From Pseudomonas solani (lineage in GTDB: Bacteria > Pseudomonadota > Gammaproteobacteria > Pseudomonadales > Pseudomonadaceae), in contig NZ_AP023081.1 of NCBI RefSeq assembly GCF_026072635.1, positions 4,212,501 to 4,276,500 on the forward strand: 64,000 nt of DNA. The letters are read 5' to 3'. How positions within the stretch are numbered: position 1 is the stretch's first letter; each line of letters begins with the position of its first letter. Below the pieces are notes generated by a model. The model saw only the letters and a list, made by a program, of their open reading frames with translations, made no database searches and was not told where the DNA came from. A program made the translations under genes and the position numbers. Of the stretch, positions 24,197-32,671 are shown piece after piece.

Positions 24197-25123
24197 ATGG
24201 CCGGTATTCTCGACACAGTCGATCAACGTACCCAACTGGTGGGCGAGAACCGCCTGGAAATCCTCATGTTCCGCCTGGCCGGCCGCCAGCTGTTCGCCAT
24301 CAACGTGTTCAAGGTGCAGGAAGTCCTGCAGCTGCCGAAGCTGACCCTGATCCCCCAGCGCCACCCCTTCGTCTGCGGCGTGGTCAACCTGCGCGGCCAG
24401 ACCCTGCCGGTGATCGACCTGTCCCGCGCCATCGGCATGCGCGCGCTGGTGCCGGATGAGCGCAGCACCATCATCGTCACCGAGTACAACCGCTCGGTGC
24501 AGGCGTTCCTGGTGGGGGGCGTGGACCGCATCCTCAACCTCAACTGGGAATCCATCCAGCCGCCGCCCGGTGGTGCCGGTCGCCAGCATTACCTGACGGC
24601 GATCACCAAGGTGGAAGACCAGATCGTCGAGATCATCGACGTCGAGAAGGTGCTTGCCGAAATCGTGCCCATGAGCACCCGGGTGTCCGAGGAGCGCTTG
24701 AGCAACCCGCTGCTGGAGAAGGCCCGAGGCCGCGAAGTGCTGCTGGTGGACGACTCCAATGTCGCGCTGACCCAGCTGCGCGAAACCCTCTCGCAGCTGG
24801 GTATCCGCACCCACTCGGTCAGCGACGGCCTCAAGGCTCTGAACCTGCTGAAGAAGTGGGCCGACACCGGCGAGGTGATGACCGACAAGCTGCTGATGAT
24901 CTTCACCGACGCCGAAATGCCGGAGATGGACGGCTACCGCCTGACCACCGAGATTCGCAACGACCCACGCCTGCGTGAGCTCTACGTGGTGATGCACACC
25001 TCGCTGTCCGGCAGCTTCAACGACGCCATGGTGAAGAAGGTCGGTTGCGACAACTTCCTCTCCAAGTTCCAGCCCGACAAGCTGGTGGACGTGGTGGCGG
25101 ACCGCCTGAAGAAGGACGAGTGA
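24197..25123 (+). CDS. cheV: Chemotaxis coupling protein CheV
   Basis: 308-residue hybrid of a CheW-like coupling domain (about residues 15-165, FRLAGRQLFAINVFKVQEVL, VNLRGQTLPVIDL) and a response-regulator receiver domain (about 178-305). The phosphoacceptor is Asp238 in FTDAEMPEMDG, with acidic residues in LLVDDSN and the conserved Lys in LSKFQPDK. CheV links chemoreceptors to CheA and may tune signalling through phosphorylation. The AGGAG ribosome binding site and sigma-28 promoter place it in the flagellar/chemotaxis regulon although no che cluster is nearby. Confidence 0.95.
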   Translation: MAGILDTVDQRTQLVGENRLEILMFRLAGRQLFAINVFKVQEVLQLPKLTLIPQRHPFVCGVVNLRGQTLPVIDLSRAIGMRALVPDERSTIIVTEYNRSVQAFLVGGVDRILNLNWESIQPPPGGAGRQHYLTAITKVEDQIVEIIDVEKVLAEIVPMSTRVSEERLSNPLLEKARGREVLLVDDSNVALTQLRETLSQLGIRTHSVSDGLKALNLLKKWADTGEVMTDKLLMIFTDAEMPEMDGYRLTTEIRNDPRLRELYVVMHTSLSGSFNDAMVKKVGCDNFLSKFQPDKLVDVVADRLKKDE

Positions 25124-25135
25124 TCTTTTCGTGGT

Positions 25136-25155
25136 GCCGGGGTTGAGGCCCCGGC
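25136..25155. repeat. GC-rich hairpin after cheV
   Basis: GCCGGGG and CCCCGGC pair around TTGAGG. On the minus strand with its flank it reads GTGGGCCGGGGCCTCAACCC, resembling the GTAG...GGG REP-like units at 16041-16163. It could also act as a weak terminator for cheV. Confidence 0.5.
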
Positions 25156-25206
25156 CCACGATTCCGTATAAGTGGGCTTTCGCTGACCGTCCAAGGAAGC
25201 CGGCCC

Positions 25207-26010
25207 ATGTTGCGTCTCTCCGCTCTCTATCGTTTCCCCATGAAATCCGCGATCGGCGAACGCCTGCAGCGTGCCGAACTCGATGGCATCGGCCTGGCCG
25301 GTGATCGACGCTGGATGCTGGTGGACGCGAGCAATGGCCGTTTCCTCACCCAGCGCGCGCTGCCGCAGATGTCGCAGCTGAGCGCGCTGTGGAACGCCTC
25401 CGGTGGCCTGACCCTGAACACCGCTGGCCGCCCCAGCCTGGATGTGGCCCTGCCTGACCCGAACAGCGACCTGCGCGGCACCTTCATCTGGAAGGACTCG
25501 ATGCTTGTGCCTGACGCCGGCGACGAGGCTGCTGCCTGGCTCAGCGAGTTCATCGGCAAGCCGTGCCGCCTGGTGCATGTGCCCAACGAGCGGGCACGGG
25601 ACATCCCTGGCAGCCTGCTGCCCGAGGAGAAGGTCGGTTTCGCCGATGGCTTCCCGCTGCTGCTGATCGGCCAGGCCTCGCTGGATGACCTGTCCAGCCG
25701 TGTTGGTCGCCCACTGGAGATGCTGCGCTTCCGCCCCAACCTGGTGGTGGAGGGCAGCGTGCCCTTCGCCGAGGACGAGTGGAAGCGCATCCGCATCGGC
25801 GGTGTCGAGTTCAGCGTGGCCAAAGGCTGCACCCGTTGCATCCTCACCACCATCGACCCTGCCACCGGCGAGCGCAGTCCTGACCGCGAGCCCCTCACCA
25901 CCCTCAAGACCTACCGCGAGCGCGAAGGCGAGCTGTACTTCGGGCAGAACCTGATCAACCGCAGCACCGGCACGCTGGAAGAGGGCATGGAAGTGGAAGT
26001 CCTGGAGTAA
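25207..26010 (+). CDS. MOSC domain-containing protein
   Basis: 267-residue protein with an N-terminal MOSC beta-barrel domain (LSALYRFPMKSAIGERLQRA, residues 3-22) and a C-terminal MOSC domain with the invariant cysteine region (KGCTRCILTTIDPATG, about 206-221). MOSC proteins such as YcbX and mARC bind molybdenum cofactor and reduce N-hydroxylated compounds, working with an electron donor. The mobA-moaB-moeA genes about 10 kb away supply the cofactor but are not in the same operon. Confidence 0.92.
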   Translation: MLRLSALYRFPMKSAIGERLQRAELDGIGLAGDRRWMLVDASNGRFLTQRALPQMSQLSALWNASGGLTLNTAGRPSLDVALPDPNSDLRGTFIWKDSMLVPDAGDEAAAWLSEFIGKPCRLVHVPNERARDIPGSLLPEEKVGFADGFPLLLIGQASLDDLSSRVGRPLEMLRFRPNLVVEGSVPFAEDEWKRIRIGGVEFSVAKGCTRCILTTIDPATGERSPDREPLTTLKTYREREGELYFGQNLINRSTGTLEEGMEVEVLE

Positions 26011-26039
26011 GACTCCGCGCTGCAACGGCTGCACAAACG

Positions 26040-26066
26040 AAACGGGCGCCCCATGGGCGCCCGTTT
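26040..26066. terminator. Bidirectional terminator between MOSC gene and slt
   Basis: AAACGGGCGCCC and GGGCGCCCGTTT form a perfect 12-pair stem with a CAT loop in the gap between two convergent genes; T residues follow. Confidence 0.92.
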
Positions 26067-26082
26067 TGCGTTTCGGCTTCGA

Positions 26083-28011
26083 TCACTGGTCGTCGAAGAA
26101 GCGCTCGTGCCAGTCCACCAGGGGCTGCGGGGCGTTGAGCTTCTGCCCGTAGATCACGGAGTAGGACAGCACGTTCTGTACGTACTGGCGGGTCTCGTCG
26201 AAGGGGATGCTTTCCACCCAGACGTCGAAGGCCAGGTGGTTGGCACCCTTGAGCCATTGGCGTACGCGGCCGGGGCCGGCGTTGTAGGCGGCGGAGGCGA
26301 GCACGCGGTTGCCGTTGAACTGGCCGTGCACCTGGCTGAGGTAGGCGGCGCCGAGCTGGATGTTGACGTCCGGATTGAGCGCCTGTTGCGGTGAGGCGAG
26401 GGGGATGCCGAACTTGCGCGCGGTCTCCTTGGCGGTGCCGGGCATCAGTTGCATCAGGCCCATGGCACCGACGCCGGAGCGGGCGTCGGCCATGAAGGCA
26501 CTTTCCTGGCGGGTGATGGCGAACACCCAGCTGGAGTGCAGGCCACGCAGGCGTGCCTGCTGGGTCAGGGCACCGCGGTGGGCCATGGGGAAGCGGATGT
26601 CCAGGTCGTCCCAGTACTGGGCCTGGCTGATGGTGCGGATGGCCGGGAAGTACCACTGCATGTCGTAGGCGAGTTTGGCCTGGGCGACCATTTCGTCACG
26701 GCTGAACAGGCGGCTGACGTAGTACCACTCGCGGCGACCGTCGACGATCTGGCCGCGATCGTGGAACTCCAGGGCACGGCGGATACCGGCAGTATTGCGC
26801 ACCTTCTGCACCAGGCGCGGGTCCAGGGCCAGCGGCTTGTTGTTGAGCTGGTAGGGCGTCTGGATACGGTCGGCGGCGAGGAAGCCGTAGAAGTCACGCT
26901 CCTTTGCCAGGGGCTGGTAGAGGCGGGCGGCTTCGGCGCTCTGCGGCTGGGCCAGTTGCAGGGAGCGGGCCTGCCAGTAGCGCCAGCGGTTGGTATTGGC
27001 CAGCTCGGCGGGCATCTGCTTGGTCAGCTTGTAGGCGTCGTCCCACTGGCCCAGGCGCAGCAGCAGGCGCGCGCGCCATTCGCTGACGGTGTTGTCGCGC
27101 AGCTTGGGGTCGTACTGTGTCATGAGCTTGAGGGCGCGAGGGTCGTAGCGCTTGGCCAGGGTGAGGCCGATCTCGCGGGCGATGGCGACCTTCTCGCTGC
27201 TGGAGAACTTCATCCGCGCGGCGTAGCCATCCAGCAGGGCCATGGCCTTTTCCGGGTCCTGGCGGGCCAGGCGGCGCAGGCCGAGGCCGACCACATCGCC
27301 CATGGCCTTGTCGGCCGGGGCGAAGCGGGCGGTCTGGCTGAGCATCTGCGGGTTCTGCGCGACATCCAGCAGCAGCTTGCCCTGGGTCTGAAGCGTTGGC
27401 AGGCCCTTCACCAGGAAGCTGGCGAGGCCATAGTTGCGCGCCTCGGCGGCGAGCTTGGCGCGGCGCCAGCGCATCTGCTCGGTCATCTGGCCTTCGGCAC
27501 GCCACAGGTCGAAGAGCACGTCACAGGCCTCGGGCTGGGACTTGCCCACCAGCCAGAGTTTCTCGGCGCTCTTGTAGCCTTCGGCCTTGGGGCCGTTCTT
27601 GATCTGGTACTGGCCGTAGAGGCAGTCCAGCTCGGTGAAGTTCATCTTCGGGTCGTAGTAATTGACGAAGGTCTTCCATTCGCCGCGCTCGGCCAGCCAG
27701 CGCAACCAGCGCAGCTTCATCCAGTTGGCCTGGGGCAGGTCGCCATGCTCGGCGAGGAATTTCTCGATCTCGTCGTTGCTGGCCCACTTCAGGCGGGCGG
27801 TCAGCTCGTCGTAGGCCAGGTAGGGCTCCAGCGGGTAGTCGGCCAGGGCATTGGCGTAACGCTTGTAGGGGCCGCTGTCACCCTTGGCCAGGGCGCGCTT
27901 GGCCTCGTCGTACATCTGACGTTGCTGGGCAAGGGGGACCGCTTGGGCTGCATCGAGGGTGACGGTGGTGAGAAGCAGGCAGGAGAACAGGCTGAGCAGA
28001 CGACCGCGCAT
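26083..28011 (-). CDS. slt: Soluble lytic murein transglycosylase
   Basis: 642-residue periplasmic enzyme that cleaves peptidoglycan glycan strands with formation of 1,6-anhydromuropeptides. ATG 28011 opens a signal peptide (MRGRLLSLFSCLLLTTVTLDAAQA). A long alpha-superhelical (U/doughnut) domain covers about residues 25-480, followed by the lysozyme-like catalytic domain with Glu503 in TRQESAFMADARS and GAMGLMQLMPGTA. Length agrees with Slt70. Stand-alone gene divergent from uup. Confidence 0.95.
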   Translation of the reverse strand: MRGRLLSLFSCLLLTTVTLDAAQAVPLAQQRQMYDEAKRALAKGDSGPYKRYANALADYPLEPYLAYDELTARLKWASNDEIEKFLAEHGDLPQANWMKLRWLRWLAERGEWKTFVNYYDPKMNFTELDCLYGQYQIKNGPKAEGYKSAEKLWLVGKSQPEACDVLFDLWRAEGQMTEQMRWRRAKLAAEARNYGLASFLVKGLPTLQTQGKLLLDVAQNPQMLSQTARFAPADKAMGDVVGLGLRRLARQDPEKAMALLDGYAARMKFSSSEKVAIAREIGLTLAKRYDPRALKLMTQYDPKLRDNTVSEWRARLLLRLGQWDDAYKLTKQMPAELANTNRWRYWQARSLQLAQPQSAEAARLYQPLAKERDFYGFLAADRIQTPYQLNNKPLALDPRLVQKVRNTAGIRRALEFHDRGQIVDGRREWYYVSRLFSRDEMVAQAKLAYDMQWYFPAIRTISQAQYWDDLDIRFPMAHRGALTQQARLRGLHSSWVFAITRQESAFMADARSGVGAMGLMQLMPGTAKETARKFGIPLASPQQALNPDVNIQLGAAYLSQVHGQFNGNRVLASAAYNAGPGRVRQWLKGANHLAFDVWVESIPFDETRQYVQNVLSYSVIYGQKLNAPQPLVDWHERFFDDQ

Positions 28012-28192
28012 GACACTTCCGGGTAGATAAATCGTATGGGGCAACGGCCTGGCCGCCACCGGATCTGCGTAGCTTAGCCTGTTGCCCTGCCCCGGGTGAA
28101 ATCGGATGCTGTGGAGGAAACATGATGAAAAAATGGCGGATATGCCAAGGCGCAAACCGGGTAGAATGCGCCCCCTGTTTTCGGAGGCGCCC

Positions 28193-30112
28193 ATGACCCT
28201 GCTCAAGTTCAGCGATGTATCCCTTGCCTATGGCGCCATGCCGTTGCTGGACAAGGTGTCATGGCAGATAGCCCGTGGCGAGCGGGTGTGCATCATCGGC
28301 CGCAACGGCACCGGCAAGTCGAGCATGCTGCGCCTGGTGAAGGGCGACCAGCATGGCGATGACGGCGAGATCTGGCGCGCCCCTGGCCTGAAGATCGGCG
28401 AGCTGCCGCAGGAACTGCCGCGTGCCGACGATCGCACCGTGTTCGATGTGGTCGCCGAGGGGCTGGCCGGCGTCGGCGCGCTGCTGGCCGAGTACCACCA
28501 CCTCAGCCAGAACATTCATAACGACGAAGACCTGAACAAGCTGATGCACGTGCAGCAGGAGCTTGAGGCGAAGGATGGCTGGCGCCTGCAGCAACTGGTG
28601 GACAGCACCCTGAGCCGCCTGCAACTGCCGGCCGACAAGACCCTGGCCGAGCTATCCGGTGGCTGGCGTCGCCGCGTGCTGCTGGCCCAGGCGCTGGTTT
28701 CCGAGCCCGACCTGCTGCTGCTGGACGAGCCCACCAACCACCTGGATATCGGCGCCATCGCCTGGCTGGAAGAGGCGCTGATGGGCTTTGGCGGCGCCGT
28801 GCTGTTCATCACCCACGACCGTTCCTTCCTGCAGAACCTGGCGACGCGCATCCTCGAACTGGATCGCGGCCACCTGATCGATTGGAACGGCGACTACGCC
28901 AGCTTCCTGGTGCACAAGGAGCAGCAACTGGCGGCGGAAGAGACCGCCAACGCGCTGTTCGACAAGCGCCTGGCCCAGGAGGAAGTGTGGATCCGCCAGG
29001 GCATCAAGGCCCGTCGTACCCGTAACGAAGGGCGTGTACGTGCGCTGAAGGCGATGCGCAGCGAGCGTGCCGAGCGCCGCGAGCGTCAGGGCAAGGCCAA
29101 TATCCAGCTGGAGACCGCCGACAAGTCCGGCAAGCAGGTGATGGTCGCCGAGAACGTGGGCTTCGCCCATCCGGGCGGCGCGCCGCTGATCCGCGATTTC
29201 TCCCTGGTGCTGCAGCGTTCCGACCGTATCGGCCTGCTGGGCGCCAACGGCACCGGCAAGACCACCCTGCTCAAGCTGCTGCTGGGCGACCTGGAGCCGA
29301 CCAGCGGCACGATCGAGGTGGGCACCAAGCTGGAAGTGGCCTATTTCGATCAGTTGCGTCACCAGCTCGAGCCCGAGAAGACGGTGATCGACAACATTTC
29401 CGAAGGCCGCGATTTCATCTCCATCGATGGCCAGAACCGCCATGTGCTGAGCTACCTGGGCGACTTCCTGTTCAGCCCGCAGCGTGCGCGTACACCGGTC
29501 AAGGCTCTGTCGGGCGGTGAGCGTGCGCGCTTGCTGCTGGCCAAGCTGTTCAGCAAGCCGGCCAACCTGCTGGTGCTGGACGAACCGACCAACGACCTGG
29601 ATGTGGAAACCCTCGAACTGCTGGAAGAGGTGCTGCTGAACTTCCCGGGCACCGTACTGATGGTCAGCCACGACCGGGCCTTCCTCGACAACGTGGTGAC
29701 CAGCACCCTGGTGTTCGAAGGTGAAGGCCGCGTGCGTGAGTACGTCGGTGGCTACCAGGACTGGCTGCGCCAGGGTGGTTCGCCGCGCCTGCTGGGTGTG
29801 GGCGAGACCAAGTCCGGCAAGGCCGAGCCCACCGCCACCGTCGCACCGGCTCCGGTGGCCGCCGCCCCTTCAGTGAGCGAGGCCGAGGCGCCGAAGAAGA
29901 AACTCAGCTACAAATTGCAGCGTGAGCTGGAAGCGCTTCCCGGCCAGATCGAGACCCTGGAAGCGGAGATGGCAGCGGTACAGCAGGAAATTTCCGACCC
30001 GGCGTTCTACCAGCGGCCTGCGGAGCAGACCCGCACGGTACTGGAGCGCTTCGAGAAGCAGCAGCAGGAGCTGGATCGCCTGCTGGAGCGCTGGGCCGAA
30101 CTGGACGACTGA
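28193..30112 (+). CDS. uup: ABC-F family ATPase Uup
   Basis: 639-residue soluble ABC-F protein with two ATP-binding cassettes. Walker A motifs are GRNGTGKSS (about residue 37) and GANGTGKTT (about 350); ABC signatures LSGGWRR (about 153) and LSGGERAR (about 438); Walker B LLLLDEPTNHLD and LLVLDEPTNDLD. The C-terminal ~85 residues form a coiled coil like the DNA-binding tail of Uup. ABC-F proteins act on ribosomes; Uup is also linked to precise transposon excision and replication-intermediate repair. TCGGAGG precedes the ATG at 28193. Confidence 0.92.
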   Translation: MTLLKFSDVSLAYGAMPLLDKVSWQIARGERVCIIGRNGTGKSSMLRLVKGDQHGDDGEIWRAPGLKIGELPQELPRADDRTVFDVVAEGLAGVGALLAEYHHLSQNIHNDEDLNKLMHVQQELEAKDGWRLQQLVDSTLSRLQLPADKTLAELSGGWRRRVLLAQALVSEPDLLLLDEPTNHLDIGAIAWLEEALMGFGGAVLFITHDRSFLQNLATRILELDRGHLIDWNGDYASFLVHKEQQLAAEETANALFDKRLAQEEVWIRQGIKARRTRNEGRVRALKAMRSERAERRERQGKANIQLETADKSGKQVMVAENVGFAHPGGAPLIRDFSLVLQRSDRIGLLGANGTGKTTLLKLLLGDLEPTSGTIEVGTKLEVAYFDQLRHQLEPEKTVIDNISEGRDFISIDGQNRHVLSYLGDFLFSPQRARTPVKALSGGERARLLLAKLFSKPANLLVLDEPTNDLDVETLELLEEVLLNFPGTVLMVSHDRAFLDNVVTSTLVFEGEGRVREYVGGYQDWLRQGGSPRLLGVGETKSGKAEPTATVAPAPVAAAPSVSEAEAPKKKLSYKLQRELEALPGQIETLEAEMAAVQQEISDPAFYQRPAEQTRTVLERFEKQQQELDRLLERWAELDD

Positions 30113-30135
30113 AGAATCACCGAGCTGGAGAGCCC

Positions 30136-30822
30136 ATGGCTGTCGAGTACCGCATCACCCTGGATGACGAACACGAGTTCAGCTATCGCATCGAGCTGGA
30201 TCGGCAGTACGACGAGGAGCGCGCGCTCGCCGCGCCGAAGTGGACGCGCCTGGAGTTCCAGCAGTGCAGCAACTGCCCGCTGTCGAAGGACAAGTTCAGC
30301 CATTGCCCGGCAGCGGTCGACCTGCACCGGGTGATCGAGGACTTTCACGGGCTGCCGGCCTTCAAGAAGGCGGTGTTCCTGGTGCGCACGCCGGAGCGTG
30401 AATACACCAAGCAGGTGGGGCTGGAAGAGGGGCTGCGTGCCCTGCTGGGCGTGATCATGGCGACCAGCGCCTGCCCGGTGCTGGGCCGGCTCAAGCCGAT
30501 GGCCCATCAGCACCTGCCGTTCGCCAGCAACCAGGAGTTCATCCTGCGCGCCGTGTCCCTGTATCTATCGCGGCAGTACTTCAACTTCCGTGAAGGGCGG
30601 CATGCGGATTGGGAGCTGAAGGGGCTTGTGCGTCTGTTCCAGCAACTGCAGCTGGTCAACCAGGCGTTCTGGCAGCGCATTCACGATGTGTGCGATGGCG
30701 ATTCGAACCTGAAGGCCTTCCTGACCTTCTTCTCCATGGCCTCGAGCATGACCTACTCGCTGGAAACCCAGCTGCAGAAGATCCGCCCGCTGGTGATGAG
30801 CGCCGACGAAGGCTTCTTCTGA
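30136..30822 (+). CDS. Conserved protein with Cys cluster (DUF6901-like)
   Basis: 228-residue cytosolic protein that I do not recognise functionally; it looks like the DUF6901 family. No signal peptide or membrane segment. The N-terminal ~40 residues are beta-like (VEYRITLDDEHEFSYRIELD), followed by a cysteine cluster CSNCPLSKDKFSHCP (residues 42-56, C-x2-C-x9-C) suggestive of metal binding, then a helical remainder with another SACP near 108. It lies 23 bases after uup in the same direction and may be co-transcribed. Confidence 0.75.
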   Translation: MAVEYRITLDDEHEFSYRIELDRQYDEERALAAPKWTRLEFQQCSNCPLSKDKFSHCPAAVDLHRVIEDFHGLPAFKKAVFLVRTPEREYTKQVGLEEGLRALLGVIMATSACPVLGRLKPMAHQHLPFASNQEFILRAVSLYLSRQYFNFREGRHADWELKGLVRLFQQLQLVNQAFWQRIHDVCDGDSNLKAFLTFFSMASSMTYSLETQLQKIRPLVMSADEGFF

Positions 30823-30830
30823 AGCCTCCG

Positions 30831-30854
30831 CCGGCTGCTGGTTCAGTCGGTTTT
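30831..30854 (+). terminator. Possible terminator overlapping the usp 3' end
   Basis: CCGGCTG (30831-30837) pairs with CAGTCGG (30844-30850) including one G-U pair, followed by TTTT. It starts nine bases after the upstream stop and runs into the last codons of the convergent universal stress gene. Confidence 0.45.
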
Positions 30855-31283
30855 CTTCAGGCGTACGGCAATCACGTCGCAGGGCGCGCCGTGGAGCACG
30901 TCGTTGGCGGTGGAGCCCAGGAGCAGGGCGAGGCCGTGGCGGCCGTGGCTGCCGACGACGATCAGGTCGCAGCCCTGTTCTTCGGCGAGGCGGTGGATTT
31001 CCTGGCGGGGCTGGCCGTAGGCCAGGTGGCGCTGCTCGGCGAGCAGTTCAGGGTAGAGGCCGGCAAAGCCGTCCAGGCGTTCGCGGGCCTGTTCGAACTG
31101 TTGTTGCTGGAGCATCGAGAGGTCCATGGGCACATCGCCACCGAAGGCCATGGCCATGGGTTCGACGATATGGACCAGCGACAGCCTGGCCTGAGTCGCC
31201 TGGGCGAGGGCCTGGGCGCGGCGCACCACCGGGTGGCATTCATCGGTGAGATCGACGGCGACCAGAATGTGCTTATAGGGCAT
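30843..31283 (-). CDS. Universal stress protein, UspA family
   Basis: 146-residue single-domain Usp. The start YKHILVAVDLTDE (residues 3-15) and the C-terminal ATP-binding pattern VVGSHGRHGLALLLGSTANDVL (G-x2-G-x9-G-S/T) mark the ATP-binding UspFG-type class. Such proteins support survival under anaerobic or energy-limited conditions in P. aeruginosa; no Anr box was recognised in the short upstream region here. Confidence 0.92.
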   Translation of the reverse strand: MPYKHILVAVDLTDECHPVVRRAQALAQATQARLSLVHIVEPMAMAFGGDVPMDLSMLQQQQFEQARERLDGFAGLYPELLAEQRHLAYGQPRQEIHRLAEEQGCDLIVVGSHGRHGLALLLGSTANDVLHGAPCDVIAVRLKKTD

Positions 31284-31370
31284 GGGTGACTCCTCCTTAA
31301 GGTTTGCGCTTGAACTCAGTATGGCCGCCATGGGTGCCTGGCGGCATGATTTTCATCATGGGATGACGTT

Positions 31371-31808
31371 ATGACCCTCTGGTTGGTGGTATTTCTCCTA
31401 CTCGCCGTGCTCAGCCCCCTGGTCTGGTTGCTGCCATCCAAAGGGCAGCGCGGCCGCATGGAGCTGCGCATGGAGGCGCGGCGCATGGGGTTGTCCATGC
31501 AGCTGTCGCGCCAGGAGTGGCCGCACTGGCTGCCGGTGGAGCCGCCTCATTCCTGTGCCCAGTACCATCGTCCCCGCCCCCGCGGAGCGCCCGGTGCCTG
31601 GTGCTATTGGCAGGTTGCGCCTGGGCAGTGGCAGAACCAGTGGCGCGAGCCTTTGGAAGACCCGGCCATGCTGGCACGATTCCAGGGGTTGCCGGCGGAT
31701 GTCTACAAGATCGAGGCGAATGCGCAGATGATCGCACTGTGCTGGGGCGAGCGAGGCACGCCCGAGGACCTGCAGCGCATCGCCGAGGTGCTGCGCGCGG
31801 TGGTGTGA
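31371..31808 (+). CDS. Hypothetical protein with one N-terminal membrane helix
   Basis: 145-residue protein, not recognised. Residues 1-22 are a hydrophobic helix (LWLVVFLLLAVLSPLVWLL) followed by a basic stretch (KGQRGRMELRMEARRMG), so the bulk is probably cytoplasmic and anchored in the inner membrane. The rest is Trp- and Pro-rich (GAWCYWQVAPGQWQNQW). It is divergent from the universal stress gene and convergent with the next gene. Base composition matches its neighbours. Confidence 0.7.
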   Translation: MTLWLVVFLLLAVLSPLVWLLPSKGQRGRMELRMEARRMGLSMQLSRQEWPHWLPVEPPHSCAQYHRPRPRGAPGAWCYWQVAPGQWQNQWREPLEDPAMLARFQGLPADVYKIEANAQMIALCWGERGTPEDLQRIAEVLRAVV

Positions 31809-31858
31809 GCTGGAGGTGAGCCGGGCCGCGCAGTGGGCCCGGGTGACGGCGGGGCGCT

Positions 31859-32671
31859 TCAGAGCTGCGTGGCGGCGTATTGGGCGGAGACGCCTTCGAG
31901 CCCGTCGATGATGCTGTCGGAGTACTTGTTGATCAGGAAGGGCACGCTGTTCTCGTTGTAGTTCTGCAGCGATTTCTCGATGTAGCGCCACTTGGTGCCG
32001 ATGCTGGTCAGGGCCTGCTTGATCTCCGGGGTGTTCTTCGGCTGCTGCTCCAGGGCGTTGAGCTGGCCGGCGAAATCGCGTGCCAGTTCGTCGATGGGCT
32101 TGCCTTCGCCGCCGCCGAAGAAGGAGGCGCCGACCGAGGCGCTACGCGAGGCGTAGTCGACGGCGATGGTCTGCATCAGCAGGCTTTGCTCGCGGCTTTG
32201 CTGGGTCAGCGGGGGGGCGTTGACGCCGCTTTCCTGCTGGATCTTTCCGTACAGCTCCTTGGCCAGGGCCAGCAGCTTCTGGTTGCGCGCGGTCATGTCG
32301 GCGATGGGCTGAAGGTCGGTGAAGCCCTTGGTCTTGAGCGCCACGACGAGATTGGTCAGCTCGCCAGAGTAATCCTTCCATTGCTGGTTGAGTTGGGCGC
32401 TGAGGGCCTTGGAGCCGTCGCCGGGCATCTCGGTCAGTTCCTTCAGGCGCGCATCGGCCTGCTGGACGGACTCGTCGATCATCCGCGCATAGCGCTGATC
32501 GCCTTCCATGCCGTTGTACATATAGAAGTCGCCCAGGCTCTTCTGCGCGGCGAGGCGCATCTGGTGCAGCTTGAGCAGGCTTGTTGCGGGGTCGGCGGCT
32601 TGAGCGGGAATTGCGAAGGTGGAAAGGGTGAGCAGGGTGCCCAGCAGAATGGCAAGCGTACGGCTCGTCAT
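31859..32671 (-). CDS. Periplasmic helical protein of unknown function
   Basis: 270-residue precursor with a clear signal peptide (residues 1-25, ending AIPAQA). The mature part is almost entirely amphipathic helix with regular heptads and Met/Gln-rich segments (LLKLHQMRLAAQKSLGDFYM), resembling the four-helix periplasmic sensor domain of PilJ-type chemoreceptors but with no membrane helix or signalling domain. A periplasmic binding or sensor accessory role is possible. It is a single gene ahead of the 475-base fadB upstream region. Confidence 0.7.
   Translation of the reverse strand: MTSRTLAILLGTLLTLSTFAIPAQAADPATSLLKLHQMRLAAQKSLGDFYMYNGMEGDQRYARMIDESVQQADARLKELTEMPGDGSKALSAQLNQQWKDYSGELTNLVVALKTKGFTDLQPIADMTARNQKLLALAKELYGKIQQESGVNAPPLTQQSREQSLLMQTIAVDYASRSASVGASFFGGGEGKPIDELARDFAGQLNALEQQPKNTPEIKQALTSIGTKWRYIEKSLQNYNENSVPFLINKYSDSIIDGLEGVSAQYAATQL

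Noticed and set aside
31284..31370. Anr box upstream of the universal stress gene
   Set aside because: No TTGAT-N4-ATCAA match was found in the short divergent region.
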